Shown: positions 47,712-57,148, counted from the first letter of the stretch. The stretch: DNA of 64,000 nt from Streptomyces sp. NBC_01264 (GCF_026340675.1 NZ_JAPEOX010000001.1:4464001-4528000), one strand, 5' to 3'. The notes: generated from the sequence alone by a model not told the origin. Program-made: numbers and translations.

Positions 47712-48902
47712 ATGCCCTCCTCCTTCCGCGGTCTTCCGCCCCTCGTCTGGACCCTCTTCGCCGGTACGGTCGTCAACCGGCTCGGCTACCTCGTCACCCC
47801 GTTCCTCGTCTTCCTCCTCGCCGACCGGGGCATCACCGGTTCCGACATCTCCTTCGTGCTCGGCGCGCTGGGCGCCGGCCACCTCCTCGGACCGGCCCTC
47901 GGCGGACTGCTCGCCGACCGGATCGGCCGCCGCCCCACCATGCTGATCGGGCTCATCGGCTCCGCCGTCGCCCAGGGCGCCCTGTTCCTGGCCCCGGGGC
48001 TCTGGACGATGGCCGCCTCCGCGCTGCTGCTCAGCACCGCCGGAGCCACCGTCGGGCCCGCCACCTACGCACTGCTCGCCGACGCGGTGGACACCGGCTG
48101 GCGGCAGCGGGCGTACGCCCTGTTCGGCTGGGGCGTCAACATCGGGACGGCCGTCGCCGGGGTCCTCGGCGGCTTCCTGGCCGCGCACGGCTACTGGCTG
48201 CTCTTCGCCGTCGACGCCGGTTCGGCCCTCGTCTACGCCGCCGTGGTCGCGACCCGGCTGCGCGAGCCGGCCCGCACCGCCCCGACCAAGGCCTCGGGAA
48301 CGGGCTACGGGGTCGTCCTGCGCGACCGGCTGATGCTCCTGCTGCTCCCGCTGCTCGGCATCCAGCTGTTCGTGTACTCGCTGACCGAGGTGGCGCTGCC
48401 GCTGGCCGTCCGCGACAGCGGCCTCTCGCCGGCCGTGTACGGGGCCCTGGCGGCGGTCAACGCCCTCCTGGTGGTGGGCCTGCAGCCGTTCGTGACGGCC
48501 CGGCTGTCGGGACTGCCGCAGCTGCCGGTGCTCGCCGCGGGCAGCACCCTGATCGCCTCCGGGGTGGCACTGACCGGGGTCGCGGACTCCGTCACCGGCT
48601 ACGTGGTCTCGGTGGTCGCCTGGTCGCTCGGCGAGGTGGCCGTGGCCGGCATCGCGGCCTCGCTGGTGGCCGACCTGGCTCCGGCCGACGCCCGGGGCCG
48701 CTACCAGGGAGCCTTCAGCTGGACCTGGGGCACGGCCCGCTTCGCCGCCCTCACCCTGGGCGTCGCCCTGTACACCGGGGTCGGGCCGGCGGTCCTGTGG
48801 TGGGGCGCCCTCGTCGCCGGACTGCTCGCCTCGGTGGCGGTCCTGGGCCTGCGCGGCCGGATCGCGACGCGCACGGAGCGGGACCTCGGCCTGGCGGCGT
48901 AG
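47712..48902 (+). CDS. MFS transporter
   Basis: About 396 residues with twelve membrane helices; drug-efflux-like. MFS signature in helix 2-3 loop: GGLLADRIGRRPTMLIGLIG. The ATG at 47712 (MPSSFRGLPPLVWTLFAGT) is preferred; an in-frame ATG at 47676 would add MGTLLPRAQAPL but falls inside the putative operator. Substrate unknown. Controlled probably by the divergent ArsR-type protein. Confidence 0.88.
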   Translation: MPSSFRGLPPLVWTLFAGTVVNRLGYLVTPFLVFLLADRGITGSDISFVLGALGAGHLLGPALGGLLADRIGRRPTMLIGLIGSAVAQGALFLAPGLWTMAASALLLSTAGATVGPATYALLADAVDTGWRQRAYALFGWGVNIGTAVAGVLGGFLAAHGYWLLFAVDAGSALVYAAVVATRLREPARTAPTKASGTGYGVVLRDRLMLLLLPLLGIQLFVYSLTEVALPLAVRDSGLSPAVYGALAAVNALLVVGLQPFVTARLSGLPQLPVLAAGSTLIASGVALTGVADSVTGYVVSVVAWSLGEVAVAGIAASLVADLAPADARGRYQGAFSWTWGTARFAALTLGVALYTGVGPAVLWWGALVAGLLASVAVLGLRGRIATRTERDLGLAA

Positions 48903-48914
48903 GGCACCCCAGGG

Positions 48915-49358
48915 CTAAACCGACTCGACCACGACCGGGTGCCCCGACAGGAGCCGCCCCAGGTCGTCCACGTCCGAGGTGAACACCGTCACCTGTGCGC
49001 CTCGCCTCGACTTCGCGACGGCCACGGCAGCCAGGACGGCGTCGATGGCGTACGTGTGGCCGTGCAGCCCCGCCTCCGTGAGGAGTGCACGCGCGAGGCC
49101 GACGAGCGGGTCATCCGCGTGGACGACTTCGATGCGGGACAGTGACCAGTCCCAGAGCCGGGGCTCCTTGCCCGGCCGTGGATCCCATGCCTCCAGCGTC
49201 GTGAGCCCCGAGGTGACGACCGGCACCTTGCGGTCCCAGGCCTTGTTGACCAGACCGACGATGGCCCGGTCCCCGCGCACCGCTTTGGACAGCACCTCGG
49301 AGTCGAAGACGAACACCCGCGGGCGATGAACGGGCGCGGGCTTCGACGGCGGCGTCAT
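48915..49358 (-). CDS. PIN-domain toxin (VapC-like)
   Basis: 147 residues. PIN nuclease landmarks: the first Asp in VFVFDSEVLSKAVRG, acidic residues in the middle (TTLEAWDPRPGKEP, RIEVVHADDP), then HTYAIDAVLAAVAVAKS and FTSDVDDLGRLLSG. The ATG overlaps the antitoxin stop as ATGA, the standard toxin-antitoxin arrangement. Predicted ribonuclease that is silent while the antitoxin is bound. Confidence 0.87.
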   Translation of the reverse strand: MTPPSKPAPVHRPRVFVFDSEVLSKAVRGDRAIVGLVNKAWDRKVPVVTSGLTTLEAWDPRPGKEPRLWDWSLSRIEVVHADDPLVGLARALLTEAGLHGHTYAIDAVLAAVAVAKSRRGAQVTVFTSDVDDLGRLLSGHPVVVESV

Positions 49359-49645
49359 GCCGCAGCCTGCTGTCCTGAGTCGGGGGTCACCTCGGCTCCG
49401 GCTCTCAGCGCATCGTGTTTGGCGTCGATCTCGGCGAGCCACTCGTCCGTGGCACGGAGTTCCTCGTCGGTCAGGGCGCCGTACTCCTCCTGAAGGCCGG
49501 CCGACAGCTCACCCAGCTTGTCCACCGCGTCCCTGCGGGCCGCCGCTTCCGTGATGTACGCCGACACCCCGCGCGCGTCCACCCGGGAACGGATCGACTC
49601 CAGCAGCTCCTCAGGCACGGTGATCGTGATCTTCTTCGTAGCCAT
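49355..49645 (-). CDS. Ribbon-helix-helix antitoxin
   Basis: 96 residues. RHH DNA-binding region: KKITITVPEELLESIRSRVD then ARGVSAYITEAAARRDAVDK. The C-terminal tail (LSAGLQEEYGALTDEEL ... AEIDAKHDALR) would wrap the toxin. The ATG lies inside a perfect palindrome and has no ribosome site. CATACT ends 6 nt upstream and fits a -10 box, so the transcript is probably leaderless and blocked by its own product. Confidence 0.87.
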   Translation of the reverse strand: MATKKITITVPEELLESIRSRVDARGVSAYITEAAARRDAVDKLGELSAGLQEEYGALTDEELRATDEWLAEIDAKHDALRAGAEVTPDSGQQAAA

Positions 49646-49662
49646 ATGGCAAGTATGGCTAC
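49638..49662. promoter_or_regulatory. Autoregulatory operator of the toxin-antitoxin pair
   Basis: GTAGCCATA-TGGCAAG-TATGGCTAC: perfect 9-bp inverted arms with a 7-bp spacer. It covers the antitoxin start codon and the presumed -10 box. Confidence 0.8.
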
Positions 49663-49713
49663 CGCGCGAACCGCCCGTCCAGTCCCCCAACGGGTGACCC
49701 GAACGGCCCACGT

Positions 49714-52191
49714 TCACGCCGGGAACCTCCGGTCCACCCACCGGAAGGTGAACTCGATGAGCGCGGCCGCCACGGCCGCGATGCCCACGGCGGTCCACGG
49801 CATCACGGCCCCCTCCAGCTTGAGCTGGAAGAAGTTCTGCAGCCAGGGCACGACGAGCACGATCAGGAACGCCCCGCCCATCGCGCCGACCAGGCCCACC
49901 CGCCACCAGGTGTACGGACGGGCGATGATCGCCAGCACCCACATCGAGGTCAGGAACAGCGCGAGCGTCGCGGCGCTGGTCTCGGCCTTGAGTGCGTCGG
50001 GGCCGGAGTAGTGGTGGCGGGCGATCCCGTACGTCACGAAGCAGGCGACGGCGGCGATGACCCCGCCCGGGATCGCGTACCGCATCACGCGTTTCACGAA
50101 GTGCGGCTTGGCCCGCTCCTTGTTCGGCGCCAGCGCCAGGAAGAAGGCCGGGATGCCGATGGTCAGCGTGGACAGCAGCGTCAGGTGGCGCGGCAGGAAC
50201 GGGTACTCGACCTGGGAGCAGACCACCAGGACGGCCAGCAGCACCGAGTAGACCGTCTTCGTGAGGAAGAGGGTGGCCACCCGGGTGATGTTGCCGATGA
50301 CCCGGCGGCCCTCGGCGACCACCGAGGGCAGGGTGGAGAAGCTGTTGTTGAGGAGCACGATCTGCGCGACCGCCCGGGTGGCCTCCGAGCCGGAGCCCAT
50401 CGAGACGCCGATGTCGGCGTCCTTGAGCGCGAGCACGTCGTTGACCCCGTCGCCGGTCATGGCGACCGTGTGGCCCCGGGACTGGAGGGCGGCGACCATG
50501 TCGCGCTTCTGCTGGGGGGTGACCCGCCCGAAGACGGCGTTCCGGTCGAGGACCTCAGCCATCTCGCCCTGGTCGGCGGGGAGGGTGCGCGCGTCGACGG
50601 TGTTCTCGGCGCCGGGCAGCCCCAGCTTGCCGGCGACCGCGCCCACGGAGACGGCGTTGTCCCCGGAGATGACCTTGGCCTTGACGTCCTGGTCCTCGAA
50701 GTAGCGCAGGGTGTCGGCCGCGTCGGGGCGCAGCCGCTGCTCCAGGACGACGAGGGCGGTCGGCCTGACCCCGGTGGCCACGGCCGGGTCGTCGAGTTCG
50801 CGGGCGGCACGGCCCAGCAGGAGGACCCGTAGGCCCTGCTCGTTGAGGTCGTTGATCTCCTCCAGGGCCGGGTCCCCGGCCGGGAGCAGCACGTCGGGGG
50901 CACCGAGCAGCCAGGTGTTGTTCTCGCCGTCGCCCTCGCTGAAGCTGGCGCCGCTGTACTTGCGGGCGGAGGAGAAGGGCAGCGATTCGGTGCAGCGCCA
51001 CTCAGCGCTGTCGGGGTAGGCGTCGATGATCGCCTGGAGGCTGGCGTTGGGGCGCGGGTCGCTCTCGCCGAGCGCGCCGAGCACCTTCTTGACGTACGCG
51101 GCGTCCGCGCCGCCGAGCGGGCGGCACTCGGTGACGTCCATGCCGCCCTCGGTGAGGGTGCCGGTCTTGTCGAGGCAGACCACGTCGACGCGGGCGAGCC
51201 CCTCGATGGCGGGCAGCTCCTGCACCAGGCACTGCTTGCGGCCGAGCCGGATGACGCCGATGGCGAAGGCGACGGAGGTGAGGAGGACGAGGCCCTCGGG
51301 GATCATCGGGACGATGCCGCCGACGGTGCGGGCGATGGCGTCCTTGAGGTTGTTGTCCTTGACGATCAGCTGGCTGATGATCAGGCCGATGGAGGTCGGG
51401 ACCATCATCCAGGTGACGTACTTGAGGATGGTGGAGATGCCGGAGCGCAGCTCGGAGTGGACGAGCGTGAACCGGGAGGCCTCTTCGGCGAGCTGGGCGG
51501 CGTAGGCCTCGCGGCCGACCTTGGTGGCGGTGAAGGCGCCGCCGCCGGCGACGACGAACGAGCCGGACATGACCGGGTCGCCGGGCTTCTTCAGGACCGG
51601 GTCTGCCTCGCCGGTGAGGAGGGATTCGTCGATCTCCAGGCCGTCGGCCTCGCCGACGAGTCCGTCGACGACGACCTTGTCGCCGGGGCCGAGCTCGATG
51701 ACGTCGTCGAGGACGATCTCGGAGGTGGAGATCTCGGCGGTGCGGCCGTCGCGGCGGACGCTGGGTTTGGCCTCGCCGATGACGGCGAGGCCGTCGAGGG
51801 TCTTCTTGGCGCGCATCTCCTGGATGATGCCGATGCCGGTGTTCGCGATGATCACGAAGCCGAAGAGGCTGTCCTGGATCGGCGCGACGAAGAACATGAT
51901 CACCCAGAGGACGCCGATGATGGCGTTGAAGCGGGTGAAGACGTTGGCGCGGACGATCTCGGACGTGGAGCGGCTGCTGCGGACGGGGACGTCGTTGACG
52001 GCTCCGCGGGCGACGCGCTCGGCGACTTCGGCGGTGCTGAGGCCTGCCGGCTTGAACCGGGGTGCGGGTGGCCTGACCGGGTGTACGGGATCGAGCTCGG
52101 CCCCCGCGTCGATGGCGGTCCCGGCGGGTGCGGGGCCGGGGCTGGCGCCCGGCTCCGGTCCCTCTGATTCGATCTGCGCCCGCTCCGTCAT
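49714..52191 (-). CDS. Cation-translocating P-type ATPase
   Basis: 825 residues. Actuator domain with SLLTGEADPV (TGEA where TGES is usual). Phosphorylation site in VVCLDKTGTLTEGG; nucleotide domain KYSGASFSEGDGEN; hinge MTGDGVNDVLALKDADIG. M4 has GGIVPMIPEGLVLL, the PEGL motif of a distinct P2-like subgroup related to Ca/Mg or unknown-cation pumps. About ten membrane helices. The N-terminal 45 residues are disordered and Pro/Ala-rich. Ion not determinable here. No heavy-metal CPC motif. Confidence 0.9.
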   Translation of the reverse strand: MTERAQIESEGPEPGASPGPAPAGTAIDAGAELDPVHPVRPPAPRFKPAGLSTAEVAERVARGAVNDVPVRSSRSTSEIVRANVFTRFNAIIGVLWVIMFFVAPIQDSLFGFVIIANTGIGIIQEMRAKKTLDGLAVIGEAKPSVRRDGRTAEISTSEIVLDDVIELGPGDKVVVDGLVGEADGLEIDESLLTGEADPVLKKPGDPVMSGSFVVAGGGAFTATKVGREAYAAQLAEEASRFTLVHSELRSGISTILKYVTWMMVPTSIGLIISQLIVKDNNLKDAIARTVGGIVPMIPEGLVLLTSVAFAIGVIRLGRKQCLVQELPAIEGLARVDVVCLDKTGTLTEGGMDVTECRPLGGADAAYVKKVLGALGESDPRPNASLQAIIDAYPDSAEWRCTESLPFSSARKYSGASFSEGDGENNTWLLGAPDVLLPAGDPALEEINDLNEQGLRVLLLGRAARELDDPAVATGVRPTALVVLEQRLRPDAADTLRYFEDQDVKAKVISGDNAVSVGAVAGKLGLPGAENTVDARTLPADQGEMAEVLDRNAVFGRVTPQQKRDMVAALQSRGHTVAMTGDGVNDVLALKDADIGVSMGSGSEATRAVAQIVLLNNSFSTLPSVVAEGRRVIGNITRVATLFLTKTVYSVLLAVLVVCSQVEYPFLPRHLTLLSTLTIGIPAFFLALAPNKERAKPHFVKRVMRYAIPGGVIAAVACFVTYGIARHHYSGPDALKAETSAATLALFLTSMWVLAIIARPYTWWRVGLVGAMGGAFLIVLVVPWLQNFFQLKLEGAVMPWTAVGIAAVAAALIEFTFRWVDRRFPA

Positions 52192-52325
52192 GGTTCCGAC
52201 GTTAAGGGGCGATTCCCCCACTCACCCGCCGAAAGATACGAAGATCCGACTTCCGGATGAGTCAAATCCTCCTCGGGTACCCCCTCCGGACCGGCAAGGC
52301 CGGCGGCTGCGAAGCAGCCGTTCAG

Positions 52326-52347
52326 GGGCGCGGGGAACTGCGCGCCC
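52326..52347. repeat. GGGGCGCGGGGAACTGCGCG hairpin, common Streptomyces intergenic repeat
   Basis: GGGCGCG-(GGGAACTG)-CGCGCCC: 7-bp stem and 8-nt loop, inside a longer repeated block (about 52280-52400) of a type seen many times in Streptomyces intergenic regions. It lies between the P-type ATPase start and the DUF2530 stop. The rest of 52192-52415 shows no gene. Confidence 0.6.
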
Positions 52348-52415
52348 AGCCACAGCGGACCCGCACGGCCGCGGGCGCCGGGCACCGGCCCGGGCAGCGC
52401 GGGGGATGCCGGGCG

Positions 52416-52715
52416 CTAGCCCGCGTGGGGCGCCGGGCCCGCCCCGGGGGCTTCGCCGCGAGCGGCCAGCTCAAGGGCGTGCCGCTTCAGCGCGGCATCG
52501 CGTCCGCGGACGTACCAGAGGCCGATCAGGCCGAGAACCCCGCCGACCGCGCAGGTCCAGACCCACCACAGCATGCCCCGGTCCGCGAACCACCCGTAGA
52601 AGGGGAGCTGGAAGAGGAAGAGGGCGAACCAGATGATCGTGCCGCCGGTCACGGTGCCGACGACCGGACCCTCGAGGGGCTCGGGGGCCTCGTGCTGCGC
52701 AGTCCATTTCGCCAT
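52416..52715 (-). CDS. DUF2530 membrane protein
   Basis: 99 residues: two membrane helices (about 23-45 and 52-70; TIIWFALFLFQLPFYGWF and LWWVWTCAVGGVLGLIGLWY) with a short cytosolic tail RGRDAALKRHALELAARGEA. A small conserved actinobacterial protein of unknown function, usually found divergent from a purine permease, as here. Confidence 0.85.
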   Translation of the reverse strand: MAKWTAQHEAPEPLEGPVVGTVTGGTIIWFALFLFQLPFYGWFADRGMLWWVWTCAVGGVLGLIGLWYVRGRDAALKRHALELAARGEAPGAGPAPHAG

Positions 52716-52850
52716 GGGGACAAGTCTAGGCCGGTCGGCGCAGGGTCTACGCGCGGAGATAGACGGCCCTTCGTTCATGTGTTCATACTGAAACGGTTTG
52801 GGCTTGGCCCGTTTTCGCCGTATGAAACCACCACTGAGGACCAGGACCCC

Positions 52851-54257
52851 ATGAGCACGACGGCCCCCGTGGACCGCTACTTCAAGATCTCCGAGCGCGG
52901 CTCGACCGTCGGCCGCGAGGTCCGCGGCGGGTTCGCCACCTTCTTCGCGATGGCCTACATCATCGTGCTGAACCCGATCATCCTCGGCAGCGCGAAGGAC
53001 ATGTACGGCCATCAGCTCGACGGCGGCCAGCTGGTCACCGCCACCGTGCTGACCGCGGCCTTCACCACCCTCCTGATGGGCGTGATCGGCAACGTCCCGA
53101 TCGCGCTCGCGGCCGGCCTCGGCGTCAACACCGTCGTCGCCCTCCAGCTCGCCCCGCGCATGAGCTGGCCCGACGCCATGGGCATGGTGGTCCTGGCCGG
53201 CTTCGTGGTGATGCTGCTGGTCGCCACCGGCCTGCGCGAGCGGGTCATGAACGCCGTCCCGCTCGGCCTGCGCAAGGGCATCGCGATCGGCATCGGCCTG
53301 TTCATCCTGCTGATCGGCCTGGTCGACTCGGGCTTCGTCACCCGCATGCCCGACCTCGCGCACACCACGGTCCCGATCCAGCTCGGCAGCAACGGCCACC
53401 TGCACGGCTGGCCCGTCCTGATCTTCGTGGTCGGCGTCCTGCTGACGCTGACCCTGATCATCCGCAAGACCCCCGGCGCGATCCTGATCTCCATCGTGGC
53501 CATGACCGTCGCCGCCCTGGCGATCCAGCTGATCACCAAGCTCCCGGACGCCGCCTGGGGCCTGACGGTCCCGGAGTGGCCGGGCAACCCGGTGGCCGCG
53601 CCCGACTTCGGCCTGATCGGTCAGGTCAGCCTGTTCGGCGGCTTCGGCAAGGTCGGGATGTTGACGGGCATCCTGTTCGTCTTCACCGTGCTGCTGTCCT
53701 GCTTCTTCGACGCGATGGGCACCATCCTCGGCGTCGGCGACGAGGCGAAGCTGACGAAGCCGGACGGCTCCTTCCCCGGCATCAACCGGGTGCTGTTCGT
53801 GGACGGCCTGGCCGTCGCCGCGGGCGGGGCCTCCTCCTCCTCGGCCACCACCTGCTTCGTGGAGTCCACGGCGGGCGTCGGCGAGGGAGCCAGGACGGGC
53901 CTCGCGAACATCGTGACCGGCGGCCTGTTCGCCGTGTCGCTGTTCCTCACGCCGCTCGCCACGATGGTCCCCTCGCAGGCGGCCACGCCCGCCCTCGTCG
54001 CGGTCGGCTTCCTGATCATGGCCGGCTCGGTCAGGGACATCGACTGGAACGACTTCACCATCGCCGTCCCGGCCTTCCTGGCCATGGTGATGATGCCGTT
54101 CACGTACTCGATCACCAACGGCATCGGCATCGGCTTCGTGGCCTTCTCCGTACTGCGGCTGGCGACCGGCCGCGGCCGCGAGGTCCCGGTGGCCATGTAC
54201 GTCGTGTCCGCGGTTTTCGTCTTCTACTACGCGATGCCGGCGCTGGGTCTCACGTAA
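52851..54257 (+). CDS. NCS2-family purine permease
   Basis: 468 residues. Predicted guanine/hypoxanthine:proton symporter of the AzgA-like branch. Signatures: EVRGGFATFFAMAYIIVLNP, AAGLGVNTVVALQLA, FFDAMGTILGVGDEA and SSSSATTCFVESTAGVGEGA. About twelve to fourteen membrane segments. ATG at 52851 preceded by GAGGA. Divergent from DUF2530. Confidence 0.92.
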   Translation: MSTTAPVDRYFKISERGSTVGREVRGGFATFFAMAYIIVLNPIILGSAKDMYGHQLDGGQLVTATVLTAAFTTLLMGVIGNVPIALAAGLGVNTVVALQLAPRMSWPDAMGMVVLAGFVVMLLVATGLRERVMNAVPLGLRKGIAIGIGLFILLIGLVDSGFVTRMPDLAHTTVPIQLGSNGHLHGWPVLIFVVGVLLTLTLIIRKTPGAILISIVAMTVAALAIQLITKLPDAAWGLTVPEWPGNPVAAPDFGLIGQVSLFGGFGKVGMLTGILFVFTVLLSCFFDAMGTILGVGDEAKLTKPDGSFPGINRVLFVDGLAVAAGGASSSSATTCFVESTAGVGEGARTGLANIVTGGLFAVSLFLTPLATMVPSQAATPALVAVGFLIMAGSVRDIDWNDFTIAVPAFLAMVMMPFTYSITNGIGIGFVAFSVLRLATGRGREVPVAMYVVSAVFVFYYAMPALGLT

Positions 54258-54287
54258 CCCGTTCGGCGGTACCCGGAGGAGCCCGGC

Positions 54288-54470
54288 TCACGCAGCCCCG
54301 TAGAACTTCTCCGTCTCGTCGACGGCCGCCTTGAAGCGTTCGTCGAAATCGTCGCGAATGAGCGTCCGGACCACATAGTCCTGGACGCTCATTCCTCGTT
54401 TGGCGGCATGAGTCCGGAGCCTGTCGAGGAGCTCCCCGTCTATGCGCATGCTCAGCACATGTGTCCCCAT
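54288..54470 (-). CDS. Small ribbon-helix-helix protein
   Basis: 60 residues. Arc/MetJ-like fold: HVLSMRIDGELLDRLRTHAA then KRGMSVQDYVVRTLIRDDF, with a short acidic tail FKAAVDETEKFYGAA. Looks like a lone antitoxin or DNA-binding protein; no toxin gene is adjacent. Alternative start at the second Met (54449). Confidence 0.6.
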   Translation of the reverse strand: MGTHVLSMRIDGELLDRLRTHAAKRGMSVQDYVVRTLIRDDFDERFKAAVDETEKFYGAA

Positions 54471-54564
54471 GCCGAAAGAGTCGGGGCACAGGGCATGGAC
54501 GCGTGTCACTTTCCGGAGCCGACTCACCCGTACGAGTGACACCAGATAAGTGGTGTTCCTTAGG

Positions 54565-54584
54565 TAGAGTAATGAGTTACTCTA
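54565..54584. promoter_or_regulatory. MarR operator
   Basis: Perfect inverted repeat TAGAGTAA-TGAG-TTACTCTA. It overlaps the first possible ATG of the MarR gene (54572). A+T-rich against its surroundings; a classical autoregulatory site. Confidence 0.75.
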
Positions 54585-55027
54585 AAGACATGCATGACCT
54601 TTCCCATGGTGACGACGCAGCCGCCGTGAACGACCTCCGCTCCGCCGTCATGCGGCTGGGCCGGCGCCTCAAGCACCAGCGCGTCGACGAATCGCTGAGC
54701 CCGACCGAGATGTCGGTCCTCGGCACCCTCGCCCGCTGCGGCCAGGCCACCCCCGGTGAGCTGGCCCGGCGCGAGCACGTGCAGCCGCCGTCCATGACGC
54801 GCATCGTCGCGTTGCTGGAAGCCAAGGGACTGGTCACGCTGGAACCGCACCCCGACGACCGCCGCCAGAAGGTGGTCCGCCAGACGGAGGAGGCCGAAGC
54901 GATGCTCGAAGAGAGCCGTCGCAAGCGCAACGCCTTCCTCGCCGGGCTCGCGGCCGAGCTGACCGAGGACGAATGGGCGAAGCTGCGCGAAGCCGCGCCC
55001 GTCCTGGACAAGCTCGCGCACCTATAG
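54572..55027 (+). CDS. MarR-family transcriptional regulator
   Basis: 151 residues. Winged helix: SLSPTEMSVLGTLARCGQAT, PGELARREHVQPPSMTRIVA, LLEAKGLVTLEPHPDDRRQK (recognition wing). The ATG at 54572 has AGG 7 nt upstream; the in-frame ATG at 54590 (MHDLSHGDD) is an alternative just past the operator. Same direction as the MFS exporter 25 bp downstream, so it likely represses an operon of itself and the exporter. Confidence 0.9.
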   Translation: MSYSKDMHDLSHGDDAAAVNDLRSAVMRLGRRLKHQRVDESLSPTEMSVLGTLARCGQATPGELARREHVQPPSMTRIVALLEAKGLVTLEPHPDDRRQKVVRQTEEAEAMLEESRRKRNAFLAGLAAELTEDEWAKLREAAPVLDKLAHL

Positions 55028-55052
55028 GAACGACGCCAGGAGGCGACCCCTT

Positions 55053-56405
55053 TTGAGTACGGGACCCGGAGCAGACTCCGCCCCCGGCCACACACCCACC
55101 ACTACGCGCGCCGCCGCCGGGCCCGCGCCGGGCAAGAACTCCATGTTCAGCTCGCTGAAGATCCGGAACTACCGGCTCTTCGCCACCGGCCAGGTCGTCT
55201 CGAACACCGGGACCTGGATGCAGCGCATCGCCCAGGACTGGCTGGTCCTCTCCCTGACCGGCTCCGCCTCCGCGGTCGGCATCACCATCGCGCTGCAGTT
55301 CCTGCCGATGATGCTGTTCGGCCTCTACGGCGGCGTACTCGCCGACCGGCTCCCCAAGCGCCCGCTGCTGCTGTGCACCCAGGCGGCCATGGGCCTCACC
55401 GGCCTCGCCCTCGGTGTCCTCACCCTCGCCGGTCACGTCAACGTCTGGCACGTCTACCTCGCCGCCTTCCTCCTCGGCCTGGTCACCGTCGTGGACAACC
55501 CGGCCCGGCAGACCTTCGTCTCCGAGATGGTCGGCAAGGACCAGGTGGCCAACGCGGTCAGCCTGAATTCGGCCAACTTCCAGTCCGCGCGACTGGTCGG
55601 CCCCGCCATCGCGGGTGTCCTCATCACCGCCGTGGGCTCCGGCTGGGCCTTCCTGCTCAACGGCCTGTCCTTCGCCGCACCGATCGCGGCCCTGCTGCTG
55701 ATGCGGACCCGCGAACTGCACCGGATCGAGGTCCAGCCCCGCGCCAAGGGCCAGCTCCGGGAAGGCCTGCGCTACGTCGCCGGGCGGCCCGAGCTGATCT
55801 GGCCGATCGTGCTCGTCGGATTCATCGGCACCTTCGGCTTCAACTTCCCGATCTGGCTGTCGGCCTTCGTCAGCAAGGTCTTCCACGGCGACGCGGGCAC
55901 GTACGGCCTCTTCAACACGCTGATCGCGGCAGGCTCCCTGGTGGGCGCACTGCTGGCGGCCCGGCGGGGTCTGTCCCGCCTGCGGCTGCTGGTCGCGGCG
56001 GCGGTGCTGTTCTCCGTCCTCCTGCTGGTGACGGCCTTCGCACCGGGCTTCTGGCTGTTCGCGGCGCTCCTCGTCCCGATCGGTGTCTTCGGCCTGACGG
56101 TGAACGTCACCGCGAACTCCAGCGTCCAGATGGCCACCGACCCCGAGATGCGGGGCCGGGTGATGGCCCTGTTCATGATGGTCTTCACCGGCGGCACCCC
56201 GATCGGGGCCCCGCTGGTCGGCTGGGTCACGGACACGTACGGCGCGCGGATCGGCATGGCCGCGGGCGGAGCGGTGTCGCTGGCCGCGGCCCTGGTGATC
56301 GCCGTCGTCCTCTCCCGGGTCGGCAACCTCCGCCTCAGCGTGAGCCGCCACGGCGTGAACTTCGTCCCGTCGGAGCGCCCCCGCCAGCTGGTCACGGCGG
56401 CGTGA
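55053..56405 (+). CDS. MFS exporter (EntS-like)
   Basis: 450 residues; TTG start with AGGAGG 9 nt upstream. Twelve helices after a disordered 30-residue N-terminus. Landmarks: NYRLFATGQVVSNTGTWMQR, YGGVLADRLPKRPLLLCTQA, VDNPARQTFVSEMVGKDQVA, of the EntS/DHA3-like branch (drug or siderophore export). Partner of the MarR gene upstream. Confidence 0.9.
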   Translation: MSTGPGADSAPGHTPTTTRAAAGPAPGKNSMFSSLKIRNYRLFATGQVVSNTGTWMQRIAQDWLVLSLTGSASAVGITIALQFLPMMLFGLYGGVLADRLPKRPLLLCTQAAMGLTGLALGVLTLAGHVNVWHVYLAAFLLGLVTVVDNPARQTFVSEMVGKDQVANAVSLNSANFQSARLVGPAIAGVLITAVGSGWAFLLNGLSFAAPIAALLLMRTRELHRIEVQPRAKGQLREGLRYVAGRPELIWPIVLVGFIGTFGFNFPIWLSAFVSKVFHGDAGTYGLFNTLIAAGSLVGALLAARRGLSRLRLLVAAAVLFSVLLLVTAFAPGFWLFAALLVPIGVFGLTVNVTANSSVQMATDPEMRGRVMALFMMVFTGGTPIGAPLVGWVTDTYGARIGMAAGGAVSLAAALVIAVVLSRVGNLRLSVSRHGVNFVPSERPRQLVTAA

Positions 56406-56535
56406 GACCCCCGGAGGGGCTGGATCTCCCTCAGGAAATCCAGCCCCTCCGGCGCTCACGTGCGGGCCGGGGGCAGCCAATTCCAGCCCCTCCGGCGCTT
56501 GAGGAGCAGGGGTCCGGGGACTGGCACCCGGCGAC
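56405..56535. repeat. Partial palindromic element, copy E
   Basis: Two fragments: CCCCCGGAGGGGCTGGAT... mirrored by ATCCAGCCCCTCCGGCGC, then CCAGCCCCTCCGGCGCTTGA with GGAGCAGGGGTCCGGGGACT. The second matches the right arm of copy D through GACGGCGCCGCA. It sits between the MFS stop and the ThpR start. Confidence 0.7.
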
Positions 56536-56572
56536 GGCGCCGCACGGCGACCACATGGCTAGGCTCGGCACC

Positions 56573-57148
56573 ATGAGACTGTTCGCAGCCGTCATCCCGC
56601 CCGAGGCGGCCCTCTCGGAACTGTCCGAGGCCGTGCGCGGCCTGCGCGACGACCACCTCCGCTGGACCGCGGAAGCGGGCTGGCACTTCACGCTCGCCTT
56701 CATGGGCGAGGTCCGGGAGGAGCTGCTCCCCGAGCTCCGCACACGCCTCGCCCGCGCCGCCGCGCGGACCGCACCCTTCCCGCTCCGCATCCACGGCTCC
56801 GGCCACTTCGGCCACCGCTCCCTGTGGGCGGGCGCCGCCGGGGACCTCGACTCCCTGCGCATGCTCGCCGAGCGCGCCGACGCCGCCGCCCGGCGTTCCG
56901 GGGTGCCCATGGAGCAGCACCACCGCTACACCCCCCACCTCACCCTCGGCCGGCTCCGCGACGAGCGGCACGACGTCCGCCCCTACTGCACGGCCCTGGC
57001 CGCCTTCGAGGGCGCCGCCTGGCAGGTCGGCGAGCTCAGCCTGGTCCGCAGCAATCTGCCCGACTCCGGGGTCCCGGGCGAACAGCCCCGCTACGAGGTC
57101 GTCGGCTCCTGGGAACTGGGAGGGCCTGTCGCCGAAGTGCCGTCGTAG
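56573..57148 (+). CDS. thpR: RNA 2',3'-cyclic phosphodiesterase
   Basis: 191 residues. 2H phosphoesterase with the paired motifs WHFTLAFMG (about 36-44) and PHLTLGRLRD (about 124). Starts MRLFAAVIPPEAALSELSEA, typical of the family; the ATG at 56555 would add six residues. Hydrolyses 2',3'-cyclic phosphate ends of RNA. Normal length. Confidence 0.92.
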   Translation: MRLFAAVIPPEAALSELSEAVRGLRDDHLRWTAEAGWHFTLAFMGEVREELLPELRTRLARAAARTAPFPLRIHGSGHFGHRSLWAGAAGDLDSLRMLAERADAAARRSGVPMEQHHRYTPHLTLGRLRDERHDVRPYCTALAAFEGAAWQVGELSLVRSNLPDSGVPGEQPRYEVVGSWELGGPVAEVPS

